From Annona cherimola (Eukaryota > Streptophyta > Magnoliopsida > Magnoliales > Annonaceae): a stretch of 64,000 bases of DNA. The stretch is from NCBI GenBank assembly GCA_030490835.1, contig CM059972.1, positions 20,678,161-20,742,160 of the forward strand. The letters run 5' to 3'. A model generated the notes under the pieces. It saw only the letters and a list, made by a program, of their open reading frames with translations. It made no database searches and was not told where the DNA came from. Shown here one piece after another: positions 35,770 to 45,659 of the stretch; within the stretch, counting starts at the first letter, position 1, and every line of letters starts with the position of its first letter. The translations under genes and the position numbers were made by a program.

Positions 35770-36070
35770 TAATACCAAATGGACGGAGAAATTCTGCCAT
35801 TGTTCCCATCAGTCCTTGTGCGAGGCTGGACGCGGGTGATCGTCACGCCGCCACCAAAAGCCATTGAAGGCTTGCGGACGGAGCGAATGTATCTCACTTT
35901 TGTGGGTTTGTCCGCATATGTGCGTGTATTGTAATTGTATTTTCTACTCTTAAACGGCAATATACGACAAAACGTCTTCGAATTCCGAACCGACACACCC
36001 GTGCAACATAGGCACTTCGGTGTCTTCGGCGGATATACGACAAAGGGTATGACCATTGACACTTAAGCAG
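35770..36070. other. GC-richer low-copy patch of unknown nature
   Basis: The base composition differs from the flanks (words such as 'ggacgcgggtgatcgtcacg'). ORFs of 60-97 codons on the minus strand contain no motif I recognise. It could be a decayed gene piece. Confidence 0.3.
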
Positions 36071-36071
36071 A

Positions 36072-36346
36072 GGAATCATCCAGTTAACTACGGGCTAATC
36101 AAATTTCTTTCTTAACTTACCTAAAAAAAACTAATTTATGATAATTTTTTTATTTTTTCTTTATATATTTGTTTATCTAAGTGTATTTAACATATAAACT
36201 AAGACGGTAAAACTTAGTTTATATGTTAAATACACTTAGATAAATAAGTGTACAAAAAAAATTATAAAAAAGTGTTGTAAATAAGTTTTTTAATGTGAGC
36301 TAAGTGAGATGTTCGCTTAGCTCCTGCTAACCGGATCACTTTTCTT
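36072..36346. mobile_element. Mutator-like foldback MITE, short version
   Basis: The 275-bp element is a tight hairpin: 'ttatctaagtgtatttaac' continues to 'ataaactaag' and its perfect complement follows after about 10 bp. The right end is 'gctaaccggatcac'. The flanks TTAAGCAGA (36063-36071) and TTAAGTAGA (36347-36355) differ at one of nine positions. Confidence 0.65.
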
Positions 36347-36374
36347 TTAAGTAGATGCTTCACCAATTTAAGGC

Positions 36375-36665
36375 CAAATGATCTTTTTAGACTAGTCTAA
36401 AATCTAGACTGATCCAAAAATAAATTTTTGAAATTTTTTAAAAATATGTTAATCTAGTTATATTTAATTTATAACCTAAAATTTACCATTTTTGATATGT
36501 GTATATATTTATTTTGAATTTTTTAAATATAAGGGTATATATATACACATATCAAAAATGGTAAATTTTAGGTTATAAATTAAATATAAATAGATTAACA
36601 TGTTTCTAAAAACTTTTCAAAGAAATAAAAAGATATATTTTCGAACCGGTCTGGATTTCAATATG
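36375..36665. mobile_element. foldback MITE with near-perfect central hairpin
   Basis: The arms 36448-36508 and 36539-36599 are 61 bp each and differ at one position, with a 30-bp loop. The outer parts are less similar ('ctagactgatcc' and 'ggtctggatttc'). It is a relative of the element at 4850-5242. No ORF. Confidence 0.7.
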
Positions 36666-37551
36666 AATATTGGGCTACATTTGCATCACTTCATTGGTCC
36701 AACATATCCATTTTTTATTATTTACTTAACAATATTACTTACTTTTATTTTAATCAAGATTTATGTTTTAACAAGTTTATATTTATTCTAAAATTGTACT
36801 TATTTTGCGAATCATCGCTGTCTATTCTGATATCAAAATAATAAATTTTTAATTAGATATGATATTTTAAACAGAATAGATGTAATAGATTTTTATATAA
36901 TGATGCAAATGGGGCCATTTAAATCGGTTCAACATTTTCTGTAAAAAATCAGTTAAACATTTGCTTAAATATGTGCCGGTTATAAGTAGATAGGTATTAT
37001 AACTCAATACTGTCATCACATAAACTCACGTTACAAGCTCATAGAAGTTAAATAGTAATGCTTCATTAGCTTTTTTTTTCAAAAATAAGGTCCATTTTCT
37101 ATTTACTAAAAAATTAATAACTACCTACACATCTTTTAATATGATTTAACTTTTGATTAACTAAGTGTCCTACTTTTTATATTATTATCTCTATATTTTA
37201 AATTTTCATATTTCTTTCATATAATTATTTTACGTTTATTGATTTTGCTACTAATTATTACCTCCGCCACATTATTTTTTTCTCACTTTTTAAAATTTTT
37301 TTAATGCTTGTTTCCCTCACTTGTTTTGCCAATTGCGAAATACTTACCCTTTTTACTGTTTTGAACGTATGCTAAGGAGCCATTTCAGAATTTTTTCTTC
37401 TATTATCATCTAATACCTAATTTTGTATGAAGATGTATCAATCATTCAGGAGGATGTAACAGACACGACAAAGATATTTTTAGTGAGAATGATCCTTTAT
37501 CTCAGTCGCGAGAATACTTTCCACGCAGATCTGGAAAGTTCCCTGAAATTG
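36666..37551. other. AT-rich intergenic stretch
   Basis: No gene and no bordered repeat was found. Confidence 0.25.
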
Positions 37552-37561
37552 CCTGCTCGAT

Positions 37562-37898
37562 GAGTCACCGTACAGTGCACTCGGGTGCACTTATCTTAGG
37601 TGCATCCGGGTGCAAAAACTAATTTTTTTTATATTTTTAAAATTTTTTATACAACTGTTAATCTATGTATATTTAATATATATCAATTTTTATCATTTTT
37701 AGATACTTTTTAATTTTTTAAAATTAGAGGCATTTTTGTAATTTATGAATTACAAAATATAATTTTAAAGAATAAAAAATCTAAAAGTTTCAAAACATGG
37801 TAAAAATTTACACGAATATTAAATATACTTATAGTAATATTTTTATAAAAAATTTCAAAAAAATAAGTGAAATACACCCGGGTGCATTCAGTCAGGTA
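37562..37898. mobile_element. foldback MITE with CCCGGGTGCA ends
   Basis: The left end has 'gtgcactcgggtgcac' and 'gtgcatccgggtgca'; the right has 'acacccgggtgcattc'. The internal arms match the element at 13982-14653. The flanks CCTGCTCGAT (37552-37561) and CCTGCTTGAT (37899-37908) differ at one of ten positions, fitting an 8-10-bp duplication. Confidence 0.6.
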
Positions 37899-38240
37899 CC
37901 TGCTTGATTAATTAAAAAATTCGAAATTTGTAATTATTGTATGTTCCAAACCATACAAGATTGAATTTGTATCGTTATTTTGAAGATAATTTCTCAATTC
38001 TAAAGACAGCAATTTCAAAATTCGACACAATTTTTACCATTTTCAATACAATTTTACTTATTCTTAATACAAATTATACTATTTTCACTGTAGTTACAAA
38101 TTCAATCTAACAATCTTGTATGGTTTGGAAAAAGTCCGTATGAATTATCCAATTCCCACAGAAATTTTGTTACATTTATTCAACCACGCCTTCCAGCCAT
38201 CTAATTTTACGCAGCTGATCTGGCGGCTGAAATCAAACGA

Positions 38241-38250
38241 TGAATGCATA

Positions 38251-38303
<53 letters not shown>

Positions 38304-38316
38304 CCTGAATGCATAC
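38241..38316. mobile_element. poly(T) insertion of 50 bases between 11-bp direct repeats
   Basis: TGAATGCATAC occurs at 38241-38251 and again at 38306-38316. Between them is only CC, 50 T residues (38254-38303) and CC. This looks like a retroposition event on the minus strand that copied little more than a poly(A) tail. Confidence 0.55.
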
Positions 38317-38501
38317 TTTAGCATTCATCTCGAGCTTGGCATAAATTGGGCTGGGGTGGCTGAAAGCAAAAGAGCAAAACTTGTGTGCATACCTCTGCAA
38401 GTCTTCCCAAACTTCTATTTGTAGCTATATTTCTAGGAATTTGCTAAATCATTAGCCAAAGACGTGTTTCAAAGAATAAAACATTGATAAAAATAAAAAG
38501 C

Positions 38502-38690
38502 TATCTTGGAAATTAAAAACGCTGTATTGACAACTTTGTTATAAATTCTATTCAATTATCTTATATCCTTTGAACGGCAAAAATAAAAAATAAAAATAAA
38601 AAATATCTTGAAAATTAAAAACGCTGTATTGAAACGCTGTTTTGAGAATGATGGTATAAATTCTATTCAATTATCTTATATCCTTTGAAA
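38502..38690. repeat. tandem duplication of about 100 bp
   Basis: 38502-38573 and 38605-38690 both read 'aaattaaaaacgctgtattg' and then 'attctattcaattatcttat'. The second copy has an internal extra of about 14 bp. Confidence 0.7.
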
Positions 38691-39129
38691 TAAGCTACAA
38701 CCCTGTTATGAAAAGATAAATATATCCGAGCCCTAATTAATTCTACCGCTAAAAACTTATTGAATTTTAAATTTTTAACTGTGGACGAACCATTAAACCA
38801 ACCCTCGATCATATCAATTGAGCATATTTCATCATAAAGAGCTAATAGCCTATTTAGCTGGGCCTCCGGTTGTATGCGTCTGGATGCATTGAGCCTAAAT
38901 GCGCCAGGGTGCATTGAGTTGTTGGAAATATGCTTGCCTTAAGAATGATTAATTTGATTTTGATGATTAACAAATAATTGAAATATCATTAAAAAGGATC
39001 TAATAAATTTGTCTAATTGTTCTCAGATATTTTGTCTCTAATTATGTGTATGAAAATGAAAATGTAAAATAATTTAAGTTTCAAGAGTTCAAGTTCACGA
39101 ATTGCAAGTTCAGCAAAGTGAAGTCCCAC

Positions 39130-39410
39130 AGCCAAGTTGACTTCACTTGCGACTTGGGTGAAGTCCCAGACCTAAGTCGACTTCGCCTGCTACTGCGGAC
39201 AGACAGCAAAGTGAAGTCGCATCCCAAGTCGACTTCACAAAACCGAAGTCGACTTCACTTGTCCCAAGTCGACTTCACCTGCGACTTCAAAGATGGAATT
39301 TTGATCAGAGAGTTGACAGCGAGTTTTAACAAGGCAAAGTCGCATTCCAAGTCGACTTCACCCATCCGAAGTCGACTCCACTCATCCGAAGTCGACTCCA
39401 CTTGCGACTT
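39130..39410. repeat. array of palindromic AAGTCGACTTC words in the solo LTR
   Basis: About eight copies of AAGTYGACTYC, mostly as GAAGTCGACTTC or CCAAGTCGACTTCAC, are mixed with GTGAAGTCGC / GCGACTTC half-words. The array lies some 100-360 bp upstream of the LTR TATA box, i.e. in U3. A 100-codon ORF across it is a by-product of the repeat. Confidence 0.85.
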
Positions 39411-39494
39411 CAACTCGTAACGGTCGAAAATTCGAACGTTGGAGCTCTAGATGCACGTGAACCTCCACTCCAACGGCTAGAATCTTTTTTCCTC

Positions 39495-39502
39495 TATATA
39501 TA
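39495..39502 (+). promoter_or_regulatory. LTR TATA box candidate
   Basis: TATATATA within CCTCTATATATACC, positioned after the U3 repeat array. Confidence 0.5.
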
Positions 39503-40678
39503 CCATTGAAGAATGAACGTGGAGAGAAGAGAGAAGGAGGAAAGAAAGAGGAAAACACATGTTGGGCTTTCATCTTCTAATATTCAAGTGTGTTGAAGTT
39601 ATTTGAACAACTATTGAAGCTTCAAGTGCTACAACTCTCAAGTGTGCTTCAAAGATTATCATCTCCACAAGACAAGGAGCTTCCGGAGCTTATCGAATAC
39701 ACGTTGTAAAGTGTAATTTCTCTTTTGTCTATTTTGTTTTGTGTTGTTGCCTTGGATCGGTATTGGAGACCGAATTCAAGAAGAAGCAAAACAGAGGGTT
39801 GGTTTGAGTTTGTCTCACTAACGGGTTTTGCTTGATTGGTTGGAGTTTGTCTCACCAATAGATTGGACTTGGTTGGTTGGAGTTGGTATCACCAACAAGT
39901 GATTATTGTATATGCCCCCTAGAGCTAGAATCTAGAAGAGAGCGGGTGCTTTAGATTGTATTGAAAATACAATAGTGGAACCCAAGACACAACGGGTGTG
40001 TGCTTGGAAGAGTGGAGTAGGGAAGGTTGCCCGAACCACTATATATTGTTGTCTCTTGTTTGGTTTGATTGTTTACATTTTTATATTCCATTTGCACCCT
40101 CTCATTCTATCTCATATCACGTTTCATCAAGGGGATTGAAATTATAAGGGGTTAAGTTTTAATTTATCAAAGAATTTTTCAGAACCCAATTCACCCCTCC
40201 CCTCTTGGGTTTTGCCATTAACTCGGGGCCAACATGAGTCTCTATGCACCCAGGTGCATACGCTTATATTTTTTTAGAAATTTTTTTCACAAATGTTAAT
40301 TTAAGTTTATTTAACGTGTAAATCAATTTTTATCATTTTGGGAGTTTTTTAGATTCTTTTCATATTTTTAAAAATCAGTATTATTAAAAAATTACCACTA
40401 ATTTTTAAAAATAAAAAAATCTAAAAGTCATCATATATATACATATTAAATACATTTATATTAACCGTTTTATGAAAAAAGTTTTAAAAAATAAAAAGAA
40501 TACATCCGGGTGCATATAACCGGGGCCATTTACCCGATCCCTAACCATTGCAATCTATAGGGACCGCTATTAATTAGCACGGCAAGTTTCTGTGAGTTGC
40601 TAGCATTGAGAAATTATCTTCAAAATAACGATACAAATTTGTATTTGAGCCGTACAGCTGGGGGCGTCATCGCATTCC

Positions 40679-43520
40679 TTTTTTTTTTTGGATGAGAAGG
40701 AAACACCCTATCCTCGCTCCCTGGCAATTTGGAAGGGAGATTGGATAAAGTGATCCGAGTAATTCATTGCCAAAAAATTATCTATACAGATTTTCTCGTG
40801 TATAACATGAGGGGGGTTGTCCCACCACACCTGTTGATCCATAACAGAAACCGAAACAAAATCAGCCAAAGCATGTGCTACAGTATTCCCTTGCCTAAGA
40901 ACATGATGCACTGAGACGAAATTGGAAGATTGAAGGATAGCCTTGATCTCATCGATCACCAAACCAGCCGGGGAGGAGATGGGGCCCTCCATAGACAGGA
41001 AGTGGACAAGGAGGAGGGAATCTGATTCAATTTGGAATTTTGCAAGGTTGAGCTCGAGACCCCATCTGACCCCTAAGAGACAGGCATGTGCCTCAAGGAG
41101 TAGAGGTTCCATCGAGCCGCATTGTTGCCAACCTTTAGCCGCGATGAAGGAGCCCTTGGAATCCCGAATAACCGCCGCAAAGCCCATTGACGAAGTCCGA
41201 TCAATAATTCGGGCATCAACATTCATTTTGAGAGATCCATCTGGTGGTTTGGTCCATCTGGGGACCAGTGGTCGATCAACCGCGCCCCCAAGGATGAGGG
41301 GGGCAGCCCTGCGGTGTTGCTCCAAATATTCCTTGCACCAATCAAAGGTTTTGGAGAGGTCCGGTTGGGTCCCCTCAGCCCTTAGTGTATTTCGCAGGTA
41401 CCAGATCCTCCAACAGCAGAGGATGAAGAAAGCAAGGTCATTTGGCCTGTGGCTCACCGCAAGGGAAGTGATGATCTCCTGAATAGTGGCAGACGGAGAA
41501 ATGTGTCTGGCGGCCCTCAAACAGATCCCCCTGGTAAGAACACACTCAGAGAATAAATGGTTGGTATCTTCAAGACCCGCTCTGCAGAAAAGGCACACGG
41601 GATCGACGTCAATGCCCCTGTACCGCAGGTTGAGAAACGTCGGGAGTCCATCCATGAACAGTCTCCAGCTGAAAATGATGATTTTGGATGGGAGCTTTGT
41701 TCGCCAGATTGCCTTGTAGACGGAGGATTGGGGGAGGAACCAAATCCCGAGCGGAGCACCCTGTAAGAGGACTTAACAGTGTAGGCACCGTGAGGCTCAA
41801 ACTTCAAGAACCTCAGATCCTCTTGTGCAGAAGAGGGGAAGGGAATTTAATTGATCGCCCGCCACCCAATGTCACCCGCGGACGCCACTATGCGCTCCTT
41901 AATCCATGACCGAGAGGCCTCGTTAATGAAGTGGCTCACATTGACGTTGTCCGAGATTGATAATGGGAGGGCCCCCGCCTTGGTGACCATAGTGTCCAAC
42001 CAGGGATCCTTAAAAAATTGCACCCGCTCTCCGTTGCCAATCCGCCACATGCATCCAAAACGAATCGCATCTCTAGCATTCAGGATGCTCCTCCACGTGA
42101 AAGAATCCGATGGTTTTGCGTGACAGCTCCAAATATCCTCATTCAGAAAATATCTTGCTTTTAGGACCTTATAGCACAATGAGTTGGAAGGAGTATTAAG
42201 CCGCCATACCTGCTTTGCGAGAAGAGCATAATTGAATGTGTTTAGGTCCCGAAAGCCCAGCCCGCCTGAGAACTTTGTCTTGCACATATCCTTCCATGCC
42301 ACCCAGCTCATCTTGCGCTTTCCTCCATGTTCCCCCATCAGAACCTGCTTAGCATTCCATAAAGTTCCGAAGAGAAAGATTTCGGAAGTAGAAAGTGCTC
42401 ATCGTGTATGTCGGGATCGCTTGTGCAACCGCCTTAATGAGAATCTCTTTACCGCCCCATGAGAGCAACCTTCCCTTCCATCATTGAACTTTCCTCCACA
42501 CCCTCTCCCTCAAGCCCTTAAACATCATCCGCTTAGACCTCACTAACCAGGCAGGTAGTCCCAGATAGTTCTAAATTTCGTGGCCCATAGATCCCAGTAA
42601 AGAATTTATATGCTCCCGAGAAGCCAAATCGGTGTTGGAGCTGAAGAAAACAGCTGTCTTGTCCACATTGACAACCTGCCTAGAAGACTCTGAGTATTTT
42701 TGGATGATAGCCAAGAAGTTTATGACGTCTAAAGAAGAAGCCCACAGAAAAATAATGACATCGTCCGCGAACAGTAAATGAGTAAGTATAGGCCCCCGAG
42801 GATTGATTTTGATCCCATGAATGCAAGAGCAGACAATCGCATTGGTGATGAGAGCAGAGAGCCCTTCAGCACACAAAATAAATAGATAAGAGGATAGCAG
42901 GTCCCCTTGCCGCAAGCCTCTCTGAGGTTGGAAATACCTTGATTTAAAATCATTGACATTCACCCTGTACTTCACAATGGATACACAGCAAAAGATCCAA
43001 TTAATCTAGCGCGGGCAGAAATTCATTGCATCCAATATTTGATGGAGGAATACCCACTCAACCCTATCATATGCCTTGGACATGTCCAACTTTATTGCCA
43101 TTTCTTTTCGTTTCCGACCTTGCCTTCTGCGAAGATAATGGATGGCTTCATAGGCAACCAGCATATTATCAGTGATGAGCCGACTCGGAACGAAAGCGCT
43201 TTGGTGGTCACTGATGACCTCATGGAGGCACCGCTTAATCCTGTTTGCCAGAACCTTAGCCAAGATCTTGTATGCCACATTGCAAAGACTAATTGGGCGA
43301 AATTGAGACAACTCTTGAGCACCAGCCTTCTTCGGGATCAATATCAGTGTAGTGGAGTTGACAGAACTAAGTTGGGAAGCCTGCACAGCGGGATTTGTCT
43401 CCTCCATGAACATTTTGCACCAAAGAAAAACCTCCTGACCCACCGTATTCCAATGTTCCTAGAAAAAGCCAGCGGACATTCCGTCCGGGCCAGGAGCCTT
43501 TGTAGGGTGCTAGAATGTTA
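40679..43520 (-). pseudogene. LINE copy 1: reverse transcriptase, zf-RVT, RNase H; 5' truncated
   Basis: On the minus strand the order is: a KAPGPDGM block (about 43490); RT with FRPISLCNV, LITDNMLVAYEAIH and KLDMSKAYDRVEW; QPQRGLRQGD; the catalytic FADD (near 42770); the LLSWGGKE block; a zf-RVT zinc knuckle CLFC..HLF..C; then a plant RNase H domain. The last 315-codon frame (41655-40708) is open and keeps the four acidic RNase H residues (Asp147, Glu188, Asp212, Asp265). Stops interrupt the rest at 43459, 43006, 42571 and 42481, with a frameshift near 42390. The endonuclease is absent. The 3' end is an 11-A tail (T run 40679-40689). It is dead for autonomous transposition. No duplication found. 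Confidence 0.92.
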
Positions 43521-43763
43521 CGCTTTAAGCAGATTACATGTACTCCGCTTCCATATGCTAACCGGTGTGTCAAGCTGTCCACGTCACCCACGTGGGAAAT
43601 GCTCCCTTCTATAATAATTGTGCTGATTGAAAGGTTAGACATTTATTTTTTGTTATTTAATTTAAAGTTTACAGTACGATTAAGATCATTAAAAAAGTTA
43701 AAAGTATGAGAACCAAGTTATATAGAAATAGTTTCACATGGAATTTTCCATTTTGAACATTGA

Positions 43764-44032
43764 GTGTTTAATAGGTTATAAAACTTTTGATAAAAAATTT
43801 TGATGTAAAAATTTTAAAATATAAGAAAATGATGTGATATGATGGGAATAATGATAAGGAGTAAAGAAAATAAACTTAAAATAGATAAGTTAAATATATA
43901 AGTAGATGTGTAGAAATAATTGAAAAATATGATAGTTGTATAAGAAAAAGTGAAGAAATAATGAAAAAATAAAGTAGTTGTGGAGAATGAAAAATTTTTA
44001 GATTGAAAATTTTTGTTGGTTAACAAACAATT
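43764..44032 (+). mobile_element. GTTTGG-type MITE
   Basis: The family core 'gatgtgatatgatgggaata' and 'agtaaagaaaataaactta' is present. The ends are 'gtgtttaataggtta' (left, from about 43755) and 'ggttaacaaacaattcc'. No ORF. Confidence 0.5.
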
Positions 44033-44099
44033 CCTGTATTTAAAATTACTTGTTTAACTAAGAAATCAAAGATATACATTAGGCCACATTTGCTTAAAA

Positions 44100-44670
44100 A
44101 CAAATATATGTATGTGCAAATTATAAAAATGTTGATATACATTTACATATGTACCACAATGTAGTAATACTTTGTAGAATTATTTATACACATAAGAATT
44201 TTTTTTATTGATATTTGTACAATGTGATAACTTAATATTACAATAAGGCACATTCACGACCCTCATATTATGAAGAAATATTTTCTATAAACACCCCTGT
44301 ACCAAGAGAAAATTTCTAAAATACTCTGCAATCAAGTAGGAAATTATAAAACTCTCATTTCAAGAGGATTGTTTTGTAAAAACTTCTCTCCACCAAAGAG
44401 AAGGGACTTAAACCCATCTAACAAACCATGTTCCTTGTCGCCTGCAGTAGCCACAGGTGGTATCCACATAAGAATTATATTTCAAATAGTTTTGATTGAA
44501 AATATAACTTTAAAATTAATATTTGACATTAAATTATTTTATCACATTGACTTTATGCATTTGTAGTTGAGGTTCATACACAATGGAATTATACAGATAA
44601 AAGAATTTTCATGATAATATAAAATATATCAACTACAATGGATAAAGTGGATTTCCTATTAATCATCGGC
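44100..44670. mobile_element. partial copy of the dispersed MITE family of 9520-9932
   Basis: 'attaaattattttatcacattgac' and 'caatggataaagtggatttc' match that family. It is interrupted between about 44210 and 44460 by other sequence, and the left end is poorly defined. Confidence 0.4.
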
Positions 44671-44795
44671 AGGAGTTAAATAATAGAAGCATGGTCCTAA
44701 AAAAATTGACCATTCAATTACGTAATATATTCTTCATGACGCAGGTAGCATTTGGATTAGAATGTACTAATCATAAGCTTTTGTGGACTCCAAAT

Positions 44796-45467
44796 TAGGG
44801 GTGCAACTCGGGCTCATGAAACTCGAGTTCACTTCGACCCTAACCTTAACCCTATTTATAAAACATCAACCCTAACCCTAACCCTAACTCTAACTCTATT
44901 TGTAAAACCTAAAACTAAACCCTATTTTTGAAAATCGAGTTCGAGTTAAGTTTCGGGTTGGAATTTATATTTTATTTAAAAGTGATAAGTTTAGAATTTC
45001 ATATGAATAAATAATAATAACAAATCATGTAAGTAAATATAATAATATATAATCAAATTACAAATTTTCTAAAAATAGTAATATAAAGAATATTTTTAGA
45101 AAAAATTTAACATAAAAAAATAAGATAAATGAAGAAAATTAATGAGCGTAAAAGTAAATGATAGAAATAAAAATAATATATTTTATTTATAATAAAATTA
45201 CAATATGCCAAACATGTATTCAAATATAGATATAATAACATAAAATATGAAGAATATAAGGAAATATTATTTAAATAGTATATATAATATATTTTATAAT
45301 AAATATAAAATAGAAAATCGGGCTCTGGTTCACTTGAACGCTAATCCTATTATATTTACAAATCGAGTTCCTTAGGTTCGGGTTACGAAAAAATAAGTTT
45401 CAATACCGTTCAAAATCGAGTTTGGCGGGCCAAGTTCGGGCTCAACCCAGCCCAAGTTGCACCCCTA
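44796..45467. mobile_element. hAT-like MITE with perfect 8-bp duplication
   Basis: The 672-bp element starts TAGGGGTGCAACTCGGGCT and ends CCCAAGTTGCACCCCTA (inverted). It is flanked by CTCCAAAT at 44788-44795 and 45468-45475. The 8-bp duplication and TAGGG-type ends fit hAT. No transposase. A run of CCCTAA words at 44868-44900 is internal sequence and not telomere. Confidence 0.85.
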
Positions 45468-45659
45468 CTCCAAATATGAGCTGTCCATTGTTAGTTACAC
45501 ACCCTCAGCTTGTGGACCCTTCCGCAGGAATCCTTGTCCACGACAAACTGATTAACCGAAGTGGAATAATAGAGCACCTGAATGCTACGTGCAGTGGGCT
45601 TATTCCACCAAAGTCAATTCTTCGTACAATTTATTTCTGCATTTTTTAATGAAGCTATA

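Larger units (their letters stand above)
38920..40234 (+). mobile_element. solo LTR of a Copia (SIRE-like) retrotransposon
   Basis: The 1,315-bp LTR starts TGTTGGAAATATG and ends GGGGCCAACA, so it has the canonical TG..CA with short inverted ends (TGTTGG/CCAACA). The 5-bp repeat TGAGT lies directly on both sides (38915-38919 and 40235-40239). 'TTTTGATGATTAACAAA' near the start and 'CACCCCTCCCCTCTTGGGTTTTG' wording near the end are typical of this LTR type. The internal region was lost by LTR-LTR recombination. No coding sequence. Confidence 0.88.
38867..40530. mobile_element. foldback MITE with CCCGGGTGCA ends, split by a solo LTR
   Basis: The ends 'cctccggttgtatgcgtc' and the complement of 'tgcatataaccggggcc' pair. 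The element proper is 38867-38919 plus 40235-40530, about 350 bp, with the LTR between. The flanks CTATTTAGC and CCATTTACC may be a worn duplication (7 of 9). Confidence 0.55.

Noticed and set aside
35769..36062. 97-codon ORF on the minus strand
   Set aside because: No recognisable domain, and a competing 61-codon ORF overlaps. Kept only as a GC-richer patch.
39118..39420. 100-codon ORF on the plus strand
   Set aside because: It is created by the AAGTCGACTTC repeat array of the solo LTR; the peptide simply repeats the DNA motif.
40943..41482. 179-codon ORF on the plus strand
   Set aside because: It is antisense to the open RNase H frame of LINE copy 1 and has no motif of its own.
44868..44900. 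Telomere-like CCCTAA repeats
   Set aside because: The plant telomere unit is CCCTAAA, only a few hexamers are present, and they lie inside a bordered hAT-like MITE.
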